Assembly: GCA_046351235.1 (NCBI GenBank)
Contig: JAXLYV010000009.1
Span: forward strand, 217,432-281,431
DNA from: JBBSAT01 sp046351235
GTDB taxonomy: Bacteria; Myxococcota_A; Polyangia; Polyangiales; Sandaracinaceae
Direction: 5' to 3'
DNA: 64,000 bases
Part shown: piece by piece, positions 24,791-33,991 of the stretch
Layout: every line of letters begins with the position of its first letter
Position numbering within the stretch: position 1 is the first letter of the stretch
The notes under the pieces: generated by a model
What the model saw: the letters and a program-made list of their open reading frames with translations, nothing else
What the model was told of the DNA's origin: nothing
The model's database searches: none
Translations under genes and position numbers: made by a program

Positions 24791-26935
24791 GTGACCGGGG
24801 CCGGCTGGCAGAGGTCGTTCGGGCGCGCGGGCCTCGTGCTCGCGCTCGCGCTCGCGCCCTCGCTCGTCGGGGCGCGGGCCGCGGCCCAGTCCACGGCGCC
24901 GTCGTCTTCCGCGTCGTCGTCTACCGCGTCGACGTCGACGACGGGCGATCTCGCGACCTACTACCAGGCGCTCGCCGAGCGGCGCCTCGTCGCGCCCGAG
25001 ACGGGCTCGATCGAAGAGCTGCGCGCCGATTTCGCGCGCGCCGAGGAGCTCGCGCTCGACGGCCAGCACGACGCGGCCGCGCTCATCCTCTACGAGCTCA
25101 CGGAGAGCCCGCGCTTCACGGACTTCGAGTCCTCCGAAGAGATGCGGAACGCGGAGTACCTGCTCGCGGGCGAGCTCGCCGAGCTCGGCGCCTTCCGCTC
25201 GGCCTTCCGCGTCACCGAGCGCGTGCTCGCGCACGGCACCGAAGATCCCTACTTCGGCCCGGCCTATCGCCGCGCCGTCGACATCGCCCTCGCGGGCGCC
25301 GATCTGCCGGGCGTGCTCGACGCGCTCGAGGCGATCGGCGAGGAGGGCCTCTCGCCCGACGCGCAGAACGAGCTCCGGTACCTGCGCGGCCGCGAGCGCT
25401 ACGACGCGGGCGACGATGCGGGCGCCGAGGCCGAGCTCGCGCATGTCTCGCGCCGCTCGCGCTTCTACGCGAACGCCCAGTACCTGCGCGGCGTGATCGC
25501 CACGCGCCGCGGATCGCTCTCCGACGCCGAGACGCTCTTCTGCTCGATCGCGACGACGAGCGATACCGATCGCTTCACGTTCTACGTGGACCAGCGCTAC
25601 TTCGCGCTGCGCGATCTGACGTGGCTCGCGCTCGGCCGCGTGGCGCACGAGAGCCCCGATCGCGCCGAGGACGCGTTCTACTACTACTTCCAGGTGCCGG
25701 CCGACTCCGAGCGCGTCTCGGAGGCGCTCTTCGAGGCCGCGTGGGCGATGTACGAGGGGCACGACGCCGACACGGCGATCGATCTGCTCGACCAGCTCGG
25801 CGCGCGCTTCCCGAGCTCGCCCTACGTGCTCGAGGCCTCGCTCCTGCGCGGCTACGTGCACCTCGATCGCTGCGAGTTCGAGGAGGCCGATCGTCTCTTC
25901 GTGCGCTTCGGCGAGGTCTTCGATCCGCTGCGCGACGAGGTCGAGCGCATCCTCGCGAGCGAGGCGCGGCGCGAGAGCATCTTCGAGGACCTCTTGGCGG
26001 CCGAGGGAGTCGCGCCCGAGCCCGTCGCCGAGGGCGACACCGTCGAGGCGCCGGACCTGCGCACGATGCTCCTCGGCCTTTTGCGCGTCGATCCCACGTT
26101 CTATCGGCTCTACCAGGACGTGCGCACGCTCGACGCCGAGGCCGCGCGCGCCGCGGGCGTCTCCGATCAGCTCGGCGCGATCGCGGTGCGCATGCACGGC
26201 ACCGACGCGCCCGAAGAGGCCGTCGCGCAGGCCGACAGCGAGCCCGATCAGATCGCGCAGCTCGGCCAGGACCTCGCGAACGCGCGGCAGGCGCTCCGCG
26301 CGCTGACCGAGCAGGTGGACGCGATGCGCCGCGCGGGCGCCGCGAACGATCGCATCGCGCCGATCGAGCAGACGCTGCACGACCTCGGCGAGCGCGAGCA
26401 CCGGCTCGAGACGCAGCTCCACGACGCGCAGGTCGGGATGGCCGCCTACACGAGCGCGACCGCCGGCACGGACGTGGACGCGCTGCTCACCCACGATCGC
26501 GCCGTGACCTCGCGCTTCTCGGCGCGCGCCGCCGACGTGCGGGGGCGCCTCGTCGGGGCCGCGAACGCGGCCGCCATCCGCGCGCTCGAAGAGCTGCGCG
26601 ATCGCCTGGGGTCCAGCCTGCGGCGCGCGCGCATCGGCCGCATCGACGCGGTGATGGGCAGCAAGCGCCGCATCGAGATCCAGATCGAGAGCCTCGCGGC
26701 CGGGCGTTTCCCCGCCGAGCTCATGGATCCGCTGCGGATCCAGGGCCTCTTGCGCGACGACGAAGAGTACTGGCCCTTCGAGGGCGAGTACTGGCGCGAC
26801 GAGTACGAAGAGGACGAGGGCGACGACCACCAGGTCGAGGACCTCGAGGACGCGGCCGGCGAGACGACCGATCCCGATGCGGATCTCGATCCCGACGCGC
26901 CCGATGCGACCTCCGGCACGGAGGGCGCGTCGTGA
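24791..26935 (+). CDS. Periplasmic TPR protein (Glt-like operon)
   Basis: A 714-residue protein from GTG 24791, seven bp after the previous stop. A signal peptide (GLVLALALAPSLVGARAAAQS) is followed by a Ser/Thr-rich spacer. Residues about 55-430 form degenerate tetratricopeptide helices (NAEYLLAGELAELGAFRSAFR and NAQYLRGVIATRRGSLSDAET are examples). A long heptad-bearing region follows at about 470-610, and the C-terminus is acidic with EDEGDDHQVEDLEDA. Size and position fit the TPR proteins GltC/GltE of the Myxococcus gliding module, but orthology needs a search. It overlaps the next gene by 4 bp (GTGA), indicating translational coupling. Confidence 0.85.
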   Translation: MTGAGWQRSFGRAGLVLALALAPSLVGARAAAQSTAPSSSASSSTASTSTTGDLATYYQALAERRLVAPETGSIEELRADFARAEELALDGQHDAAALILYELTESPRFTDFESSEEMRNAEYLLAGELAELGAFRSAFRVTERVLAHGTEDPYFGPAYRRAVDIALAGADLPGVLDALEAIGEEGLSPDAQNELRYLRGRERYDAGDDAGAEAELAHVSRRSRFYANAQYLRGVIATRRGSLSDAETLFCSIATTSDTDRFTFYVDQRYFALRDLTWLALGRVAHESPDRAEDAFYYYFQVPADSERVSEALFEAAWAMYEGHDADTAIDLLDQLGARFPSSPYVLEASLLRGYVHLDRCEFEEADRLFVRFGEVFDPLRDEVERILASEARRESIFEDLLAAEGVAPEPVAEGDTVEAPDLRTMLLGLLRVDPTFYRLYQDVRTLDAEAARAAGVSDQLGAIAVRMHGTDAPEEAVAQADSEPDQIAQLGQDLANARQALRALTEQVDAMRRAGAANDRIAPIEQTLHDLGEREHRLETQLHDAQVGMAAYTSATAGTDVDALLTHDRAVTSRFSARAADVRGRLVGAANAAAIRALEELRDRLGSSLRRARIGRIDAVMGSKRRIEIQIESLAAGRFPAELMDPLRIQGLLRDDEEYWPFEGEYWRDEYEEDEGDDHQVEDLEDAAGETTDPDADLDPDAPDATSGTEGAS

Positions 26936-29900
26936 GGGCCTCGCGCGCGCTGGCGATCCTCCTCGCGATCGCGATCCCCGCGACGGCGGTCGCGCAGCGC
27001 CGCGAGCGCGGCGGCACGACGACCTCGTCGAGCTCGACCACGGTCGGCACCTCGAGCCCGCGCTCGACGGTCGAGGGCTTCCAGGAGCCCACCGCGGAGC
27101 GCACGGTCTCGACCGAGCCCGAGCTCGAGACGGCCACCTCGCGCCGCGGTCAAGAGGACGACGAGGAGACGACCGACAACCTCGAGGAGACGCTCTACCT
27201 GCGCGAGCGCCCCGACGCGATCGGCGAGGCCGCGCACGAGTGGCAGAACGAAGAGATCACGCGCCTGCTCCACGAGCGCGAGGGCCTCGTCGTCGAGCGC
27301 CGCGATCAGGCGATCCAGCTGCTCGAGGAGTTCGTCCGCGAAGAGCCCGAGACCGCGGTCGAGATGCCCGACGCGCTCCTGCGCCTGGCGGAGCTGCGCT
27401 GGGAGCTGGCCCGCGCGAACTACCTCACGGCGTATGCGGCCTGGCAGCAGGTGCCGGAAGAGAACCGCGGCGCCGAGCCGATCGTCGACTACACGCCCGC
27501 GATCGCGCTCTACGACCGCATCCTCACGCAGCATCGCGGCTACGATCGCTACGACTTCGTGCTCTACATGAAGGCGTACGCGCTCACCGAGACGGGCAAC
27601 CTCCCGGGCGCGCTCGACCTCTACCGCCAGATCCTCCGCGAGTTCCCACAGAGCCGCTTCGTGCCCGATGCGCACATGGCGCTCGCGGAGTCCGACTTCG
27701 CGAACATGAATTACGAGGCGGCGCTGCCCGAGTTCGAGGCGGTCATGCAGTTCCGCGACTCGGACCTGTACGACATGGCGCTCTTCAAGAGCGCGTGGTG
27801 CCTCTGGCGCATGGGGCAGACGCAGAACGCGGCGCTCCGTTTCCGTCAGGTGCTCGATCTCGGGCGCGACCGCGGGCACCTCTCGAGCGCGCAGCGCCGG
27901 CGCCTGCGCGATCTGCAGAGCGAGGCGCTCGACTACCTCATCCAGGTCTTCACCGAGGACGAGAGCAACACGCCGCGCGACGTCTTCCGCTTCCTGCAGG
28001 AGATCGGCGGCGAGCAGTACGCCGAGCGGGTGCTGACGCGCCTGGCGCTCACGTACATGGACCAGGCGCGCTACGACTTCGGCATCCAGGCCTACGAGCT
28101 CCTGCTCGAGATGAGCCCGGCCGATGCGCGCGCGCCGAACTGGCAGCAGCAGATCGCCGCCGGCTACGCCGCGGTCGACGACGGCCCGCACACGCTCGAG
28201 GCGCTCACCGCGCTCGCCGACAACTACCTTCCCGGCGGGCCCTGGGCGCAGCAGCAGACCGATCCCGACGCGGTCACGGATGCCGCGGCGCGCGTGGAGC
28301 GCGCGATCCGCGTACGTGCGATGCGATGGCACGAGCTCGGGCAGCGCAACGATCTTCGCTCGCGCTTCGAGCAAGCGGCGGCGGGCTATGCGCTCTACCT
28401 CGCGCACTTCCCCGACGGCGAGCACAGCTACGATCTGCACTTCTATCGCGCCGAGATCCTCTTCCACCGCCTCGAGCAGTACCCCGAGGCCGGCGCGGAG
28501 TACCTCGCCGCGGCGCGCCTGAACCCCACCGGGCAGTACACGCGCGACTCGCTCTACAACGCGATCGGCGCCTTCGAGCACGTGCGCGAGACGCAGCTCG
28601 CGGCCTGCACCGCGGCGCGCGGCACCGCGACGCCACCGACCCCGCCCGCGCGCCCGGCGACGACGGGCACGGGCACCGCGACGCACACGGTGAACTGCGC
28701 GGCGACGACCGCGCCCACGCCGGCGCCCACGGCGACCGCGACGGCGACCCCCACGGCCACGAGCACGACGGCCGCGACGAGCGCCGACGACGCGGCCGGG
28801 AGCGAGACGCCGGCGGCCGAAGATCCCTGCGCCGAGACCGACAACGATCGCCACTTCTCGGAGGCGATCGAGCTCTACGTCCAGTACTTCCCGAACGATC
28901 CGGACATCCCGGAGATCCTCTTCCGGCAGGGCCACCTCTACTACGACCGCGCGATCTACGATCCTGCGGTGCGCCTCTTCGGTCAGCTCCTCGAGCGCTA
29001 TCCGCAGAGCGACTACGCGCACGACGCGGGCGAGCTCATCCTCGACTCGTTCAACCGCGCCGCCGACTTCGGCAACATCGAGACGTGGGCGCGGCGCCTC
29101 AAGAGCGCGCCGGCCTTCCAGAGCGCGGAGTCGCAGCAGCGCCTCGACACGCTCATCCTGCAGGCCGCGTTCGCGCGCGGCGAGCAGCTCGCTTGCCAGA
29201 ACGATCACCACGGCGCGGCCGCGGCCTACCAGCACGCCGCCGACGAGTTCCCGAACGATCCGCGCGCGCGCCAGGCGCTCTACAACGCGGGCATCGAGCT
29301 GCAGCGGGCGGGCGATCTGACCGGTGCGAGCGGCGTGTACGACCACCTCGTCGATCGCTACCCGGGCTCGACCGAGGGCGCGCTCGGCGCGTGGAACGCC
29401 GCGCAGATGTACGAGTCGATCGCGCAGTTCCGCGATGCGGCGCGCTTCTACGAGGCCTACGGCACGCGTTTCCCCGAGGGCGAGCACGGCGCCGACGCGC
29501 TCTACAACGCGGTCGTTCTGCGCCTCGCGGCCGAGGACTGGGACGCCGCGGTGGACGCCGCGACGAGCTTCCTGCGCCGCTTCCCGCAGCACGAGTCGGC
29601 GGGCGAGGTCACGTTCATGCAGGCGCGCGCGCACGAGGGCGCGCACCGCTGGCAGGACGCCGCGCGCATCTACACCGACTACGCGCGCGCGAGCCGCAAC
29701 CCCGACCGCGACGTCGAAGCCCAGACGCGCTTGGCGATGGTGCTCATCCAGGCCGGCGATCGCGAGGGCGCCGATCGCGCGCTCCAGCAGGCCGTGCGAC
29801 AAGGCCGAGGCTCGCTCCGACGGCTCGGCGCCACGGGCCACTACTTCCTCGCGCAAGCGCGGTACATGCAGGGCGAGGCGATCCTCGCGCGCTTCGAGGC

Positions 29901-30417
29901 GATCCAGATCGCCGGCGACATCGACGGGCTCTCGGACCGCCTGCGCCAGAAGAGCAACCTGCTCCGCGACGCGTCGGAGGCCTTCGCCGACGTCGTGCAG
30001 TTCCACGTCGCCGAGTGGGTCACGGCGGCGCTCTTCCAGATCGGCCGGAGCTACGAGCTCTTCGCCTCGCAGCTGCGCGACTTCCCGATCCCCGAGGGCC
30101 TCAGCGAAGAAGAGGACCAGGCGTACCGCGATCAGCTCGGCACGTTCATCGTGCCGATCGAAGAGCAGGCGCTCGAGGCCTATCAGGGCGGCTACCAGAC
30201 CGCGATCGACCTCCACATCTTCAACACGTGGACGGCGCAGCTGCACGAGGGCCTCACGCGCCTGAACGACGTCGAGTTCCCGCCGCTGCGCGAGGTCGGT
30301 GCCGAGCTCGACGAGGGCGCGGCCCTCCCGCTGCCGGCCCCGCTCGACGGCCTCCGTCGCGGCACCGGCGGCGAGAGCCCGCCCACGCCGCCCACGAGCG
30401 GCGGCAGCGCGCACTGA
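26932..30417 (+). CDS. Large periplasmic TPR protein, GltD/AgmU-like
   Basis: A 1161-residue protein from GTG 26932 with signal peptide ALAILLAIAIPATAVAQ. A Ser/Thr/Glu-rich spacer leads into at least a dozen TPR-like units, for example YDFVLYMKAYALTETGNLPG and DALYNAVVLRLAAEDWDAAV. The C-terminal part, IFNTWTAQLHEGLTRLNDVE, resembles the end of AgmU/GltD from Myxococcus xanthus, which has about the same length and belongs to the A-motility complex. An Ala/Thr/Pro-rich low-complexity stretch (about 557-635) splits the TPR array. It ends the operon that begins at 23078 and probably scaffolds an envelope-spanning complex. Confidence 0.88.
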   Translation: MRASRALAILLAIAIPATAVAQRRERGGTTTSSSSTTVGTSSPRSTVEGFQEPTAERTVSTEPELETATSRRGQEDDEETTDNLEETLYLRERPDAIGEAAHEWQNEEITRLLHEREGLVVERRDQAIQLLEEFVREEPETAVEMPDALLRLAELRWELARANYLTAYAAWQQVPEENRGAEPIVDYTPAIALYDRILTQHRGYDRYDFVLYMKAYALTETGNLPGALDLYRQILREFPQSRFVPDAHMALAESDFANMNYEAALPEFEAVMQFRDSDLYDMALFKSAWCLWRMGQTQNAALRFRQVLDLGRDRGHLSSAQRRRLRDLQSEALDYLIQVFTEDESNTPRDVFRFLQEIGGEQYAERVLTRLALTYMDQARYDFGIQAYELLLEMSPADARAPNWQQQIAAGYAAVDDGPHTLEALTALADNYLPGGPWAQQQTDPDAVTDAAARVERAIRVRAMRWHELGQRNDLRSRFEQAAAGYALYLAHFPDGEHSYDLHFYRAEILFHRLEQYPEAGAEYLAAARLNPTGQYTRDSLYNAIGAFEHVRETQLAACTAARGTATPPTPPARPATTGTGTATHTVNCAATTAPTPAPTATATATPTATSTTAATSADDAAGSETPAAEDPCAETDNDRHFSEAIELYVQYFPNDPDIPEILFRQGHLYYDRAIYDPAVRLFGQLLERYPQSDYAHDAGELILDSFNRAADFGNIETWARRLKSAPAFQSAESQQRLDTLILQAAFARGEQLACQNDHHGAAAAYQHAADEFPNDPRARQALYNAGIELQRAGDLTGASGVYDHLVDRYPGSTEGALGAWNAAQMYESIAQFRDAARFYEAYGTRFPEGEHGADALYNAVVLRLAAEDWDAAVDAATSFLRRFPQHESAGEVTFMQARAHEGAHRWQDAARIYTDYARASRNPDRDVEAQTRLAMVLIQAGDREGADRALQQAVRQGRGSLRRLGATGHYFLAQARYMQGEAILARFEAIQIAGDIDGLSDRLRQKSNLLRDASEAFADVVQFHVAEWVTAALFQIGRSYELFASQLRDFPIPEGLSEEEDQAYRDQLGTFIVPIEEQALEAYQGGYQTAIDLHIFNTWTAQLHEGLTRLNDVEFPPLREVGAELDEGAALPLPAPLDGLRRGTGGESPPTPPTSGGSAH

Positions 30418-30570
30418 CGCGCGCTCGGCACGGCCGGCCCGCGAAGAGGTCCCCGCGTTGGGGCGACTCTCGCCGCTTCCTCGGTGGGGCCCCGCAGTGG
30501 CCCTCTCCGCGAGCACGTCGGTGCGGAAGGTCGACTCGCGGAGCGCGGATCGAGCTTCCGGGCCGACGGA

Positions 30571-31377
30571 CTAGGGCCGCGTGATGGTCACGCGCAGCCG
30601 CGTCGAGGCCGAGGCCGTCGGATGGGTCGCCGCCGCGACGTGCTGCTCGATGCAGCGACGGTACGCCGCATCGCGCAGCGTTCCACGGCCGGCCGTCGCG
30701 CGGGCGCGACCGGCAGCCGTGACGCTCACCGTGACCGGCACCGTGCCGTGCTGTGTCGTGGTGCACTGCTCGAAGCCCGCGTGCGCGTAGACGTACGCGA
30801 GCGCTTCCTGCGAGAGCGCGCCACGCACGCGATCGACCGCGACCGTCACGGCGGGCGGCGCCGGGGGCGTCGTGGGCGCGGGCGTCGTCGTCGGCGTCGT
30901 CGTGCCCGAGCTCGGCGGCACGGGCGTCATGATCGACGTCGTCGGAGGGGGCGGCGCCGTCGTCGTCGCGCCGGGCGTGAACGTCATCACGAAGTGCACC
31001 GCGGCGCCGCCTTCGGGCGCTTGGGGCGGCAGCGTGAACTCGTGCACGCGGTCGTGTGCGCAGGTCTCGAGCGTGGTGTCGCCGACGTGCGACTCGAGCG
31101 TCACGCGGATCACCTGGCGGGCCGACACCCAGAGCCGCATCGGCAGATCGCCGCGCAGCCCCGCGTGCGTGCGGAGCGAGGTCTCGTAGCAGGCGCGGAT
31201 CGGCACCACGGAGCGCGCGATCGCCGCATCGAGCATCGCGCGGTACTCGTCCGGCGGCGGATCCCCGTCGACCGTCAGGTCGTGCACCGTGATGGTCTGC
31301 GCGAGCGCGGTCGAGCTCTGGCCGAGGCAAGCGATGGCGAGAAACGATGCGAGAACGAGGAGAAGCGCGCGACTCAT
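30571..31377 (-). CDS. Secreted protein with two AgmX/PglI-type C-terminal domains
   Basis: A 268-residue protein from ATG 31377 with signal peptide (LLLVLASFLAIACLGQSSTALAQ). The first domain (about 45-125) has the AgmX/PglI C-terminal pattern: PIRACYETSLRTHAGLRGDL, then a VIRVTLES strand and TLETCAHDRVHEF, with the two conserved Cys that may form a disulfide. A Pro/Thr linker follows, then a second divergent copy with FEQC and YRRCIEQHV. Such domains sit in the periplasm in TonB-like or gliding-related proteins. The ATG overlaps the stop of the preceding gene by 4 bp, so the two are coupled. Confidence 0.82.
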   Translation of the reverse strand: MSRALLLVLASFLAIACLGQSSTALAQTITVHDLTVDGDPPPDEYRAMLDAAIARSVVPIRACYETSLRTHAGLRGDLPMRLWVSARQVIRVTLESHVGDTTLETCAHDRVHEFTLPPQAPEGGAAVHFVMTFTPGATTTAPPPPTTSIMTPVPPSSGTTTPTTTPAPTTPPAPPAVTVAVDRVRGALSQEALAYVYAHAGFEQCTTTQHGTVPVTVSVTAAGRARATAGRGTLRDAAYRRCIEQHVAAATHPTASASTRLRVTITRP

Positions 31378-33293
31378 GACGGCTTGGACGTTGCCACGCG
31401 CCGCCGCTTCATCGCAAACCGAAGCGCGAGCGCCACGGCGAGCAGGAGCCCACCGTGCGTGCCGCCGGTACCCGCGCGACAGCCACATCCGGACGTCGGT
31501 GCGGGCGCCGCGCTCGCGGCATCCGGCGCCTCGCCCGCGTCGCTCGCGCTCGCGTCGGTGCCCGCGTCGACGCGCACGACGCCCGCGTCGCGCTCGGAGG
31601 CGGGCGTCCACGGCAGCGCCTCGCGCGCGTGCGGCGAGACGTTCGCGCTCCCGCCGGCGCCATCGAGCATCCGCCCGAGCCAGTAGGCCGCCACGATGTC
31701 GCCGGCCGGATCGAGCGTGCTCGACGCGCCGCCGTTCACGCGGTGCGGATCGGAGCGGTGCTCGAAGTCGCTGAAGGGTCGCACCGCGAGCGGCACGGGA
31801 TCGGTGGCGACGAGGATGTCGTTGTGGCCGCCCGCGGTGAGCAGCGTGATCGTCGTCGTGCCGTCGACCGCGAGGCAGCGGTGCGCCGCGATCTCGGCGT
31901 CGTCGCAGTTGACCACGGCCTCGTTCCAGATCGGCGCCACCGGATACGCGCCGAGGGTCGCGAGCGCATCGCTCCGCGCCGTGGCCCCGGCCGCGTCGCC
32001 GAGGCCGCCCGTGCGGAAGCCAGCGTACTCGAGGTCGAAGAAGGGCAGAGCCAGCCCGCGCGCCTCGCGATCCAGGTCCGGCGCGTAGAGCTCCGTCTCG
32101 AGGATGCCGCGCACGCGCGCCTGGATCGTCGGGTCCGTCTCGTAGCGCAGCACGCCGTAGATCGCGACGAACGCCATGTTGACGTTCGAGTAGTTCGTGG
32201 CCGCGCCCTGGTACATCGCGTGGACCGTGCGCTCGATGTTCGACAGGTAGTCGCGATCGCCGATCAGCGTCTGGTAGTAGAAGCGTCCGAGCTCCGCGTC
32301 GCCGGTCACGTGATAGAGCGTGCGCAGGATCCCGAGCGCCATGAGGCCGTTGAAGCCGTTCACCGGCCGCGGCGACACGGCGCCGGGTGCGAGCTCCTCG
32401 GCGCTCAGATCGTGGAACGAGGTCGGTCGCCCGTCGGCGTCGGTGATCACGAGGTCTGCCATGTGCCCGCCCCCCACGTCGACGCGCTGGAGCAGGCGCC
32501 GGCCGAACGCGAGGCAGTCGCCCTGGAGGCGCGTCACGAGCGCTTGGTCGATCGCCGGATCGTCCCGCATCGCGTCGTAGGCGGCGCCCATCGCGAGGAT
32601 GAAGCCGTCGACCTGGTCCTTGCTCGTGTCGTCGAGCCAGACGAGGAAGGGAAAGCCCGCGGCCGGTGCGCGCCACGTCGGCTCCTTGTTCGCCGGCTGC
32701 GGGTTCCCGGCGCCGTCGAAGAGCGGCACCGTCGTGTAGGTCTCGCCGGGGATCGCCGGCTCGCCCGCGTGCTCGGGCGTGACGCGCATGATGCCGCGCA
32801 CGATCACGCCCGGGACGCCGGTCACCGCCGTGCTCCAGTGCAGCCCCTCCGCGGCGCGCAGGAGCGCGTCGCGCGCGGCGCCCACCTCCTGCGCCGAGCC
32901 GCCGCGATCGCGCAGCACGACGTAGCGCCACGCCAGGCCCGCGGCCTGCACGCCACCGAACATGCCGAGGTCGCCCTGCTCACCGAAGCCGTCGACGACC
33001 TCGTAGGGATGCCGGCCCGTCGTGGCGGCGAAGTCGGTCGACCCGCTCGCCACGAAGCTCTCGATCAGGGCGCGATCGGCGGGATCGGCGACCTGTGCTT
33101 CGAGACCGAAGCCGACCGGTAGCGAGGTCACGAAGTCCTGGACGCGGGAGTAGGCCGCGATGCGATCGGCGAGCGCGGCGTCGTAGGCGGGATCCCCGGG
33201 CGCCGCGATCAGCGGCTGCGCCGCGGCAGGCGCGGGCGCGACGGCGATCCCGACGAGGAAGAGGGCAGCGGAGAGGGCGCGCGCGGCGGTCAT
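31374..33293 (-). CDS. Secreted protein with MYXO-CTERM-like tail
   Basis: A 639-residue protein from ATG 33293; a GTG at 33308 is a weaker start. A signal peptide ends near APAAAQP. The body (about 30-560) is mainly helical with regularly spaced Trp, Tyr and Gly as in alpha/alpha toroids, but no catalytic motif is firmly seen. An Asp/Ala/Ser spacer precedes the tail TSGCGCRAG, then the hydrophobic LLLAVALALRFAM and the basic KRRR. This is the Cys-containing, hydrophobic, Arg-rich layout of MYXO-CTERM sorting signals, implying anchoring to the cell surface. It is coupled to the AgmX-type protein. Confidence 0.85.
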   Translation of the reverse strand: MTAARALSAALFLVGIAVAPAPAAAQPLIAAPGDPAYDAALADRIAAYSRVQDFVTSLPVGFGLEAQVADPADRALIESFVASGSTDFAATTGRHPYEVVDGFGEQGDLGMFGGVQAAGLAWRYVVLRDRGGSAQEVGAARDALLRAAEGLHWSTAVTGVPGVIVRGIMRVTPEHAGEPAIPGETYTTVPLFDGAGNPQPANKEPTWRAPAAGFPFLVWLDDTSKDQVDGFILAMGAAYDAMRDDPAIDQALVTRLQGDCLAFGRRLLQRVDVGGGHMADLVITDADGRPTSFHDLSAEELAPGAVSPRPVNGFNGLMALGILRTLYHVTGDAELGRFYYQTLIGDRDYLSNIERTVHAMYQGAATNYSNVNMAFVAIYGVLRYETDPTIQARVRGILETELYAPDLDREARGLALPFFDLEYAGFRTGGLGDAAGATARSDALATLGAYPVAPIWNEAVVNCDDAEIAAHRCLAVDGTTTITLLTAGGHNDILVATDPVPLAVRPFSDFEHRSDPHRVNGGASSTLDPAGDIVAAYWLGRMLDGAGGSANVSPHAREALPWTPASERDAGVVRVDAGTDASASDAGEAPDAASAAPAPTSGCGCRAGTGGTHGGLLLAVALALRFAMKRRRVATSKPS

Positions 33294-33305
33294 CTCGCGA
33301 TGATC

Positions 33306-33324
33306 CACGCGCGCCTCGCGCGTG
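33306..33324. terminator. Hairpin between minus-strand genes
   Basis: CACGCGCG and CGCGCGTG pair over a CCT loop. It lies between the stop of the lipoprotein at 33383 and the start of the MYXO-CTERM gene. Terminator or regulatory role uncertain. Confidence 0.4.
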
Positions 33325-33382
33325 TCGACAGCGGCTCCCCGTCACTCGCCCCGAGGCGCCGGTCACGCCGCCGGTCATGCCC

Positions 33383-33961
33383 TCACGGGGACGCGAAGCA
33401 GGCGAAGAGCGCACTTCCGTGCGTCGTCATCGCGATGCACGCGTTCGGATCGGCGCAGCTCGCTTGGAGGCACGTCGTCATCGTCATCGCGTCCGCGTCG
33501 CTCATCCCGAAGATCTCGGCGGCGCTCGGGCGATCGGGGCAGCCGGCCGTGGCGGGATCGCACGTGCAGATCTGAGCGCTCAGGGCCTGTTGCGCGCTGC
33601 TCCCGTTCGCCGCGATGACGCCATCGATGCAGTCGCGTGCGGCCGAGGGATCGCTGAAGGTCTGGCACCCGTCCATGAGCAAGCAGTTCAGCATCGCGGT
33701 CATCACGGACGTGCGACCGTCCGCGCAGATCGCGCGGTAGACGCCGTAGGCGCACTCGCGCTGGGCATCGCCGCCTTCGGCCCGGCAGGCCGCGATCACC
33801 TGATCGGCGACGGCCTGACACGCGGCCACGTCCGCGCTGACGCCCGCGTCGGTGCCGGGCGTGCCGGTGTCGGAGCCGGAGCCGCCACCATCGGTGGCAG
33901 GAGCCGGGGTGTTGCAGGCCGCCAGCAGGAGCGCGAGGAGCACGAGGCGATTCGAAGTCAT
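33383..33961 (-). CDS. Small Cys-rich lipoprotein
   Basis: A 192-residue protein from ATG 33961: MTSNRLVLLALLLAACN is a lipoprotein signal with lipobox LAAC. A Gly/Asp/Ser spacer follows, then a helical domain with about twelve Cys in pairs (VAACQAVADQVIAACRAEG, LNCLLMDGCQTF and QICTCDPATAGC). The pattern suggests a compact disulfide-bonded four-helix domain, seen in other myxobacterial lipoproteins of unknown role. It lies 30 bp downstream of the flavoenzyme gene on the same strand and may be cotranscribed. Confidence 0.82.
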   Translation of the reverse strand: MTSNRLVLLALLLAACNTPAPATDGGGSGSDTGTPGTDAGVSADVAACQAVADQVIAACRAEGGDAQRECAYGVYRAICADGRTSVMTAMLNCLLMDGCQTFSDPSAARDCIDGVIAANGSSAQQALSAQICTCDPATAGCPDRPSAAEIFGMSDADAMTMTTCLQASCADPNACIAMTTHGSALFACFASP

Positions 33962-33991
33962 CGAGAAGGTCCCTCCGTGGGCACTCTCGCC

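Noticed and set aside
28604..28840. The Ala/Thr/Pro-rich stretch in the large TPR protein as a gene boundary or frameshift
   Set aside because: The frame continues without stops and TPR helices resume in the same frame, so it is a low-complexity insert.
26446..30516. A 1356-codon open frame on the strand opposite the large TPR gene
   Set aside because: It is Arg/Ala/Val-rich with no domain pattern and mirrors the coding frame of the TPR gene, whose motifs and signal peptide are clear. Long antisense frames are expected at this GC content.
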